Assembly: GCA_025146925.1 (NCBI GenBank)
Contig: CP102260.1
Location: 1,973,389 to 2,037,388 of the forward strand
Length of the DNA: 64,000 nt
Reading direction: 5' to 3'
Origin: [Bacteroides] pectinophilus
GTDB taxonomy: Bacteria > Bacillota > Clostridia > Lachnospirales > Lachnospiraceae
Below are positions 58,711-64,000 of the stretch, one piece after another. Numbering within the stretch: the stretch's first letter is position 1; the number at the start of each line of letters is the position of its first letter. The notes beneath the pieces are model-generated. The model did no database searches and was not told where the DNA came from. It saw only the letters and a list, made by a program, of their open reading frames with translations. The position numbers and the translations under genes are program-made.

Positions 58711-60645
58711 CTAATCTTTCTTGTAAAACGGACTTTCAAATCCGGCAGCCTTAAGCGGAAGCCCCTCACACCAGTCAGGGCATACCGCCATGATTCCATT
58801 TACTTCTTCCACCGAGGATGTCCCCTCCGGCACTTCAAGCACCACTTCATCATGAATGTGGCACACAATATCAAATCCCTTCTTTTCCAGACAGAGCATC
58901 GCCTCTGCCAGTACATCCCTTGCGGTTGCCTGAACGATATTCTCACAGAATTTCGCACCGTAAGATTCGATTCTCGTCCACTTGCGGTTCGTGCCGATTC
59001 CTTCATAGCTGACGCTCTCCGAACCGAATCGGTTCACGGTCATCCTCGGTCTTACATAGGACAGCACCCTTCCTGACGGCAGTGCGATCTTTAACATCCC
59101 AGACTGGTAATATACCGTCACCCTTCCGACCGTGGTCATCTTCCGCTCCTTCACGGCTGCCTTTACCGCACCATCAATTTCATACCAGTAATTCACGATG
59201 TGCGGATTTGCTGTCCGCCACGACTGTACCAGCCCCTTCAGTTCCTCTTCTTCCACAAAATTTAATGCTCCCATGCTGACGAGCGCACCTTCCGCACCGC
59301 CATACTGACAGGCAAGCGATGCCACCTTTCCCCTTGCACGGTACGGGCTTCCTTTTGTGATCTCTTCGATCGGGATATGGAACATCTTGGATGCCGTCTG
59401 CTCATAGATCTTTCCTGCACCACGGAACTCCTCCATGACCCATCCTTCTCCGGCAAGGTATCCCATGACCCTCGCCTCGATTGCCGAAAAATCGCTGACG
59501 ATGAATCTGCATCCTGGCTTTGCAACAAATGCGGTACGGATCAGTTCCGACAGCACATCCGGTGTGGAATCATACAAAAGCTCCACCAGGTCATATCTGC
59601 CTTCTTTTACGATGGAACGTGCCAGTTCCAGATCTTCCATATGGTTCTGCGGAAGGTTGTGGATCTGTACGAGTCTGCCGGCCCATCGTCCTGTACGGTT
59701 GGCCCCGTAAAACTGTAATAATCCATGCACCCTTCCATCCGGGCAGACAGAGCGTTCCATTGCCTCATATTTCTTTACCGAGGTTTTTGACATGGAAAGC
59801 CTGAGCTTCATCATCTCGGATATTTCCCCTTCCGTTTTCTCCACCAGTTCTTCTACTGCAGCCTTGGCAAGGGAATCCACCTCGATGCCTTTTTCATTCA
59901 GCCATTCCTTAAGCTGTGATACACTGTTCGGGTTTTCCAGTCCTGATATCTCATATGCCCTCTTGGATGCTGCTTCCTTATATAAAAGGTCACACGTCAC
60001 TGCATGGCTGATTAGTTCACGGTCAACCATGATTCCACGGTCATTGATTCTCTGGTCCATGCAGTAAAGCTCCTGTTCCCTGTCTGGTATCGGGAATTTC
60101 GCCAGCTTGTTTCTGATCTGTTTTTCTACATCCACGTCACGGATGCAGTATGTCTTGAACAGCTCCCACTTCTCAGGAGCATCGGACGGAAGGTTTCTTG
60201 TCCTTCCCCCGTTTGCCTTGGTAGGCTTGCACGGCATACAGAAATATCGGATGAGGTCTTTGCCTTCTGACATTTTCTTCTTATCAAGATTCAGTGCTTC
60301 GCCCACGCCTTCCAGTGACAGCGGAAGCGACAGCATGGATGCCTGAACTGCCGTGCATCTCCATCCTTCCGGCTTTAAGGAAAGCCCGAAGAAGCGGTTG
60401 ATACAGTTACGCTCAAAGGCAGCATTGAAAGCTGTTTTTACCACGGAATCATCCATAAGGCATTCCATGATCTCATCCGGCATCGTCTGCCCGGATGCAA
60501 GGTCAATGATCCTTGTCGGTTCGTCATTCAGACTGTAAGCAAATAAAAGGATCTCGAACTGCTCCGATGCTGCATATCTATGTACCCCGCAGTCCGGGAG
60601 CGATACATCTGAGTAAGTTTCAATATCAATTGCAAGTGTGTCCAT
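58711..60645 (-). CDS. Phage DNA polymerase, family A
   Basis: 644 aa. A 3'-5' exonuclease domain opens the protein (DTLAIDIETYSDVSLPDCGV, with the DxE metal pair; FNAAFERNC; YCIRDVDVEKQIRNKLAKFP), then the polymerase domain: FYGANRTGRWAGRLVQIHNL, IVSDFSAIEARVMGYLAGEG (motif A), KVASLACQYGGAEGALVSMG (motif B/O helix) and CHIHDEVVLEVPEG (motif C). No 5'-3' exonuclease. The ATG follows GGAGGGACA. It overlaps the small gene upstream by 20 nt. Confidence 0.95.
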   Translation of the reverse strand: MDTLAIDIETYSDVSLPDCGVHRYAASEQFEILLFAYSLNDEPTRIIDLASGQTMPDEIMECLMDDSVVKTAFNAAFERNCINRFFGLSLKPEGWRCTAVQASMLSLPLSLEGVGEALNLDKKKMSEGKDLIRYFCMPCKPTKANGGRTRNLPSDAPEKWELFKTYCIRDVDVEKQIRNKLAKFPIPDREQELYCMDQRINDRGIMVDRELISHAVTCDLLYKEAASKRAYEISGLENPNSVSQLKEWLNEKGIEVDSLAKAAVEELVEKTEGEISEMMKLRLSMSKTSVKKYEAMERSVCPDGRVHGLLQFYGANRTGRWAGRLVQIHNLPQNHMEDLELARSIVKEGRYDLVELLYDSTPDVLSELIRTAFVAKPGCRFIVSDFSAIEARVMGYLAGEGWVMEEFRGAGKIYEQTASKMFHIPIEEITKGSPYRARGKVASLACQYGGAEGALVSMGALNFVEEEELKGLVQSWRTANPHIVNYWYEIDGAVKAAVKERKMTTVGRVTVYYQSGMLKIALPSGRVLSYVRPRMTVNRFGSESVSYEGIGTNRKWTRIESYGAKFCENIVQATARDVLAEAMLCLEKKGFDIVCHIHDEVVLEVPEGTSSVEEVNGIMAVCPDWCEGLPLKAAGFESPFYKKD

Positions 60646-60796
60646 AAGCCTGTCCCTCCACTCTTTTCTTTATTCTGTTGATCCCCGTTCTTGCTGCTGC
60701 CATATTGCCGGACTTCATCTGTCCCTTGATGGTGCGGTATGTGTTATACGGGATATACTTTTTTATGCTGTTAAGCTCCTTCATCAGTTCTTCCAT
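60626..60796 (-). CDS. 56-aa basic small protein upstream of the polymerase
   Basis: A short gene on the minus strand: ATG at 60794-60796 follows AAAGGAG, and it overlaps the polymerase start by 20 nt. The product is basic and mostly helical (MEELMKELNSIKKYIPYNTY, GNMAAARTGINRIKKRVEGQ). It is preceded by a hairpin-GTGTACATA leader like that of the HNH gene. Small helical proteins at this position occur in related phages; function unknown. Confidence 0.65.
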   Translation of the reverse strand: MEELMKELNSIKKYIPYNTYRTIKGQMKSGNMAAARTGINRIKKRVEGQAYGHTCN

Positions 60797-60810
60797 AAAA
60801 TAACATCTCC

Positions 60811-60845
60811 TTTATGTACACGGACGGTGGAAACCACCGCCCGGT
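60811..60845 (-). promoter_or_regulatory. Hairpin leader of the 56-aa gene
   Basis: A 6-bp to 9-bp stem built from CGGTGG-TTT-CCACCG (60822-60842) is followed on the minus strand by CGTGTACATAAAGGAG, nearly the same as in the HNH leader. Lies in the gap after the DUF2815 gene. Confidence 0.55.
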
Positions 60846-60865
60846 TTAAAACTGCCGTTGTGCTC

Positions 60866-61408
60866 CTATGAGAGGAAATCATCCTCTGCATCTACTGCCT
60901 CGAACTCATCCTTGGCATTAGCTCTGGAACCGAGAGGCTCTCCATCCCTTAACTTCTGTACATTTCCAAGTCCTGCCGCGATACCCTTATTTCCGTTGCT
61001 GTTGTAAGCATAGAAAGTAATGGATACCCTTCCGTAGCAGCCGGAATATACCTCGCTCTGGTCAAGGATCGGCTGCACCTGTCTGTCCACGATCTGAGGG
61101 GCCTGTTTGCTGTTGGCATTCAGGAACATGCTATCCGCATACGCCTCGTCTTCAGGTCTGTCGATGTCACCGTCTCTGAGCGGAGTCTTCAGGTTCGCCG
61201 GGATCTTACCGCCCCACTTGCCTTTTCCCTCATCCTTGGCGATCTCAATTGCCTTCTTGATCTTGGCGATGGTTTCCTTATCCTCTTTGTCGATGATACA
61301 GGATACGGAATACTTCGGTTCGCTTCCGTTGATGGAATCCGGCTCCCACAGGTGCGCATAGCTAAGTCTGCAAGGTACGATTACTTTTGTTAAATTTGCT
61401 GTTGTCAT
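60866..61408 (-). CDS. DUF2815 single-stranded-DNA-binding-like protein
   Basis: 180 aa. TKVIVPCRLSYAHLWEPDSI, YSVSCIIDKEDKETIAKIKK, GKWGGKIPANLKTPLRDGDI and VYSGCYGRVSITFYAYNSNG are DUF2815 landmarks, a family related to phage T7 gp2.5-type or OB-fold ssDNA-binding proteins. The acidic C-terminal end (EFEAVDAEDDFLS) is typical of SSBs that recruit replication partners. Start follows AAGGAGG. Confidence 0.92.
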   Translation of the reverse strand: MTTANLTKVIVPCRLSYAHLWEPDSINGSEPKYSVSCIIDKEDKETIAKIKKAIEIAKDEGKGKWGGKIPANLKTPLRDGDIDRPEDEAYADSMFLNANSKQAPQIVDRQVQPILDQSEVYSGCYGRVSITFYAYNSNGNKGIAAGLGNVQKLRDGEPLGSRANAKDEFEAVDAEDDFLS

Positions 61409-61411
61409 AAT

Positions 61412-62539
61412 TTAGTCCTCCTTAAAATCCGCTTCTGCGGTTGCTGTTTTAACTGCTTCTCTTTTATCTGAATCCGGCACCAGTGTGACCTTGCCGTCAG
61501 GCTTGTACACCAGTGAACCAAGGATCTCATTAAATTTCTTTTTGCCCATCAGCCTTTCCATCTCGGTAATGCCGATCAGGCTCTTTTTATAGATGTCCGT
61601 GTATCCGGCTTTCTGTGCTGCCTCGGCCACTTCATCTTCATCCGTATATTTACGGTTGCTTCTTCCCAGAACGAGTTTGTATCCGGGCCATTCCTTATGG
61701 TTGACCACCGCTTCATTCTGTGCGTAGGTGTAAACTTCTTCTGCCCATTTCTTCAGGGCATCTGCCTTGGAAAGAACCTCTGCAATTTCCTCATCTGACA
61801 TAAGGGCCGGCTCGGCAAATTCCATCTGGGCAAGTTTCAGATATTCCTCTGCCCTTGCACGGCATGTAAATCTTGCCTTGCAGAATCGGCAGTGGTCTCC
61901 GGCTTTAAACTCTCCCTCTCCGGCAAGAGCCTTTGCTGCTCCCGGTTCAAGAACGTCTTTTCCCCATACAAGCAGCTCTTCTGCCGATATCTCCCAAGTG
62001 GAAAAATGTTCGATCCTCGGCTGGACGATGGTAAGCTCAACCGTGTCGATCTCATATAAGAAACCGAGCATGTCCAGAACTCCCAGTCCATAGATCATAA
62101 GCTGGACATTCTGTTCTGCATCGACCACCACGCCCTTGCCGAGCTTCAGATCGATAATGTGTATCTTATGGGAATCGACCACCACCATATCTGCAGTACC
62201 GAAGCAGTCCCTGATTCTGTGTGCAAGACTGACCTTCAGCTCCACTCCGATGAACGGGTCATCACAGTCCTTTCTTGCCTGTTCGATCTGGCCGATGTTA
62301 TATTCCACGTAATCATCCACGGCTTCGAGCAGTTCATCCGAATAATAATCAGATACAGGTCTTTTAGTCCTTTTCTTCAGATACTTATTGATGAGGTACT
62401 CCGCCATCGCATGCCCGGCACTCCCTTCTGCTGCGAAGGGAGATTCTTCGTCCGGGAACTGCTCCTCCAACAGTAACGATGGAGGGCATTCCAGACGTCT
62501 TTTACCGGACGATGGGGAGAACCTTGCATGTCCGCCCAT
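61412..62539 (-). CDS. DUF2800 RecB/Cas4-like nuclease
   Basis: 375 aa. The N-terminus HARFSPSSGKRRLECPPSLL with EGSAGHAMAEYLINKYL and the core GTADMVVVDSHKIHIIDLKL (D...DLK nuclease motif) identify a PD-(D/E)XK exonuclease of the DUF2800 type. Cysteines in CRFCKARFTCRARAEEYLKL suggest an iron-sulfur or zinc site, as in Cas4/AddB-like enzymes. Paired with DUF2815, it forms a phage recombination/replication unit. Its ATG overlaps the preceding stop (TAATG). Confidence 0.92.
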   Translation of the reverse strand: MGGHARFSPSSGKRRLECPPSLLLEEQFPDEESPFAAEGSAGHAMAEYLINKYLKKRTKRPVSDYYSDELLEAVDDYVEYNIGQIEQARKDCDDPFIGVELKVSLAHRIRDCFGTADMVVVDSHKIHIIDLKLGKGVVVDAEQNVQLMIYGLGVLDMLGFLYEIDTVELTIVQPRIEHFSTWEISAEELLVWGKDVLEPGAAKALAGEGEFKAGDHCRFCKARFTCRARAEEYLKLAQMEFAEPALMSDEEIAEVLSKADALKKWAEEVYTYAQNEAVVNHKEWPGYKLVLGRSNRKYTDEDEVAEAAQKAGYTDIYKKSLIGITEMERLMGKKKFNEILGSLVYKPDGKVTLVPDSDKREAVKTATAEADFKED

Positions 62540-62880
62540 TAGAGCACCTGCGCTTTCTCATACAGTTCCGGCAGTTTCTCATCAGGAACATCTGACAGCT
62601 TCTGGAATCCGAACTGCTCGATCAGGTTCTTTACCTCCGAGGTCTTTCCTGATCTGGACTTGTCCGCAAGGAAGGCACGGACTGTCTTTCTGTCAACGGC
62701 TGTCTCCTTCGGTGCAGCTTCTTCCTTCGGTGTATCTGCCACAGGAGTTTCCTTCTTTTCAGCCTTCTTCACAGGCTTCTCCTCTTTCTTTGGTGTATCT
62801 TTCTGTGCTGCAACCATCTTTCTGATTCCGGCAGCAATCTGCTCGTAGCCCTCGGCCACTAATAACAATGCCTCACTCAT
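62539..62880 (-). CDS. Small phage protein with Lys/Glu-rich linker, unknown
   Basis: 113 aa. A helical start (LLLVAEGYEQIAAGIRKMVA), a low-complexity Lys/Glu/Pro middle (KKEEKPVKKAEKKETPVADT) and a C-terminal helical domain (VKNLIEQFGFQKLSDVPDEK) that looks like a small adaptor. The ATG at 62880 follows AAAGGAG. It is coupled to the DUF2800 nuclease by the overlapping TAATG. Function unknown. Confidence 0.7.
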   Translation of the reverse strand: MSEALLLVAEGYEQIAAGIRKMVAAQKDTPKKEEKPVKKAEKKETPVADTPKEEAAPKETAVDRKTVRAFLADKSRSGKTSEVKNLIEQFGFQKLSDVPDEKLPELYEKAQVL

Positions 62881-62894
62881 GGCGTTCTCTCCTT

Positions 62895-63086
62895 TCAAAT
62901 GCGTGCCAGCTTCACATCACCTGTATACACATCGATCTTGTTTACGCTGGACTTGTACTTTCCCCAGTCCATCAGAATATGGAACGGGTACTCCTTTACT
63001 ACGGTTGCTTTTTTCGTTTTCTTTCCTGCAGTGACCATAAGACGTTCACCCGGATACAGTCCGTAACGGACATTAACTACTGACAT
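62895..63086 (-). CDS. Small phage protein, unknown
   Basis: 63 aa, basic beta-rich (VNVRYGLYPGERLMVTAGKK, HILMDWGKYKSSVNKIDVYT). No known motif; an SH3-like barrel is possible. Starts after GGAGGTCCGCC. Part of the early operon. Confidence 0.65.
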   Translation of the reverse strand: MSVVNVRYGLYPGERLMVTAGKKTKKATVVKEYPFHILMDWGKYKSSVNKIDVYTGDVKLARI

Positions 63087-63096
63087 GGCGGACCTC

Positions 63097-63495
63097 CTAT
63101 CTCATGAGCTTCTGCCCCTTGATCAGGGAACGGTACTCATCACTGGCACGGTCATCAATCGGAAGCGTTTTGACACAGATCTGTTCAAAATTTCTGTCAT
63201 AAAGTCTTACAGGCTTCTTCATTTCCTTGGCATGTTCCAGTTCGAATCTCATGCCTTCCGTAATCTCAAAACCGAAAACATAGACCATATCGCATGTATC
63301 CATGAGTTCCAGTCCCATTTCAATTCCTGTCATTCTCTCGTTGGGATTCTTCTCATCAAGGAAGGTTGGAAAATAGATATGTGGTGCAACTGGGACATTC
63401 CCAGCTTTGGCAACGATCTTTGCGTAATATGCTGCCTTCTTTTTGTTCTCCTCGATGTTGCCCTGATACGGGCTACAGATAAAAATTTTCATCAT
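63097..63495 (-). CDS. DUF4406/nucleoside 2-deoxyribosyltransferase-like protein
   Basis: 132 aa. The opening MKIFICSPYQGNIEENKKKA, the middle NVPVAPHIYFPTFLDEKNPN and MDTCDMVYVFGFEITEGMRF match the nucleoside 2-deoxyribosyltransferase fold (DUF4406/DUF7768-like), which binds nucleotides. The catalytic Glu may be in the TEGMRFELEHAKEMKK helix. In phages it may act in nucleotide metabolism or signal handling. A GAAAGGA site precedes the tandem ATG codons. Confidence 0.82.
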   Translation of the reverse strand: MMKIFICSPYQGNIEENKKKAAYYAKIVAKAGNVPVAPHIYFPTFLDEKNPNERMTGIEMGLELMDTCDMVYVFGFEITEGMRFELEHAKEMKKPVRLYDRNFEQICVKTLPIDDRASDEYRSLIKGQKLMR

Positions 63496-63554
63496 AATAA
63501 TTCATCCTTTCTCATTCGGCTCTCATGGCCGTGGGGTTCTCGTAAATATAGTTC

Positions 63555-63887
63555 TTACAAAGCAAAATCACGAAGGATACTGTTCATCACCTCAAGATCG
63601 TCACCCTGAAGGGTGCTTTGCAGCTTTTTGAGCAGTTCTTGCTGTTTCGGTTTCAGGTAATTGCGACCGACATAATATCCGTCTGCCACTTTTACACCTC
63701 CACCATATCTGCCTCGGACTGTTTCGATTGGGTAAGCGAGAGACAGCTCTTCGATATCGTTTTTTATAGTCCGGACTGAAACGTCAAACTCAAATGCCAG
63801 ATTATCAATCTTGTCCTGTCTTCTCTGACACAGAACCTTTAAGATTGCTTCCCTGCGCTCACTTGGTGTCATGCTTTTCTTTGCCAT
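63555..63887 (-). CDS. DeoR/HTH_11-type transcriptional regulator
   Basis: 110 aa. RREAILKVLCQRRQDKIDNL and FDVSVRTIKNDIEELSLAYP form a winged helix of the DeoR/HTH_11 type, then RGRYGGGVKVADGYYVGRNY is the wing. No sensor domain follows, only a helical tail. It opens the minus-strand early operon (ATG after AAAGGAGGTG), so it may control replication genes. The operon's promoter lies in or beyond the last 110 bases. Confidence 0.82.
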   Translation of the reverse strand: MAKKSMTPSERREAILKVLCQRRQDKIDNLAFEFDVSVRTIKNDIEELSLAYPIETVRGRYGGGVKVADGYYVGRNYLKPKQQELLKKLQSTLQGDDLEVMNSILRDFAL

Positions 63888-64000
63888 CTCTCGCTCACCT
63901 CCTTTCTGTTCCCTTGCTTTGTGACTAAAGAATAATTTTTAAAGGTGCAGACTTTTTGCACGATTAAAAATAAATTTCAAAAATTTTTTCAGATACATCA
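63888..64000 (-). promoter_or_regulatory. AT-rich upstream region with GTGCA..TGCAC palindrome
   Basis: Leader of the early operon: GTGCAAAAAGTCTGCAC (63943-63959) is an inverted repeat of GTGCA with a 7-bp spacer, a plausible operator. AT-rich sequence with TTGAAA and TTTAAT-like boxes surrounds it. No gene is visible to the window end. Confidence 0.4.

Larger units (their letters stand above)
15628..64000. mobile_element. Siphovirus-type prophage, HK97-like head, inserted in comEC (right end outside window)
   Basis: A continuous set of phage modules runs from the comEC junction to the window edge: regulators and recombinases (15.9-25.2 kb), lysis (25.3-27.0), tail (27.1-37.7), head and packaging (37.7-44.5), accessory genes (44.6-51.4), HNH (51.6) and replication/early genes (53.6-63.9). 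All core modules appear intact and most are on the minus strand. Tape measure, major tail and tail chaperone genes mark a long-tailed siphovirus. The element is at least 48 kb. Confidence 0.93.

Overview
The window joins a stretch of ordinary clostridial chromosome (about 1-15,630) to most of a large prophage (about 15,630 to beyond 64,000). The host looks like a Lachnospiraceae-type Firmicute. It has a T-box upstream of pheST, a pyrBI pair with a zinc-binding PyrI, a bacterial RNase P RNA, strong Shine-Dalgarno sites, frequent TTG/GTG starts and many large serine recombinases. The taxonomic call is an inference from gene content and style.

Chromosomal part. The 5' tip of a fruK-like gene is followed by an operon of ychF, an MFS transporter and an aldose-epimerase-like gene, all on the minus strand. 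Next come a restriction-subunit remnant, a class II Fic protein and pyrBI with its own promoter. A two-sided terminator separates pyrI from rnpB. queA, pheT and pheS follow, with a Phe-specific T-box leader and a tRNA-Thr that appears to be transcribed into that leader. An ABC importer pair (ATPase and permease, no binding protein) comes last. The chromosome stops inside comEC: only the C-terminal 60-70% of the competence channel gene is present, and it breaks off at the conserved GVHIS sequence.

Prophage. Beside the comEC junction are two XRE regulators and a plus-strand cassette of overlapping genes. The first cassette gene is a large serine recombinase that lacks the usual zinc ribbon and instead ends in a domain recurring in the next two small genes. 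Two ParB-like genes follow. Opposite this lie two more large serine recombinases in tandem, at the downstream end of the lysis operon. Moving right, against transcription, are endolysin, holin, baseplate and tail genes, tape measure, tail chaperones with a textbook -1 slippery site, major tail protein, head-tail connectors, HK97-type capsid, ClpP-type protease, portal and terminase. An accessory block of about 7 kb (amidoligase, gamma-glutamylcyclotransferase, DUF4314, two orphan DNA methyltransferases, zinc-finger HTH protein) lies between terminase and HNH. The early and replication module follows: MazF-like toxin, sigma-like late regulator, SNF2 helicase, VRR-NUC, VapE, family A polymerase, DUF2815, DUF2800 and small proteins.

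Most striking points: comEC used as attachment site; the recombinase cassette with a triplicated unknown domain and ParB-like partners; two AT-rich 'moron' genes with nuclease-like motifs, each with its own signals; a five-copy promoter/leader element shared by the accessory genes and one recombinase; and hairpin-then-ribosome-site leaders in front of first genes of modules. No homology search or folding program could be run; family names rest on motifs read by eye.
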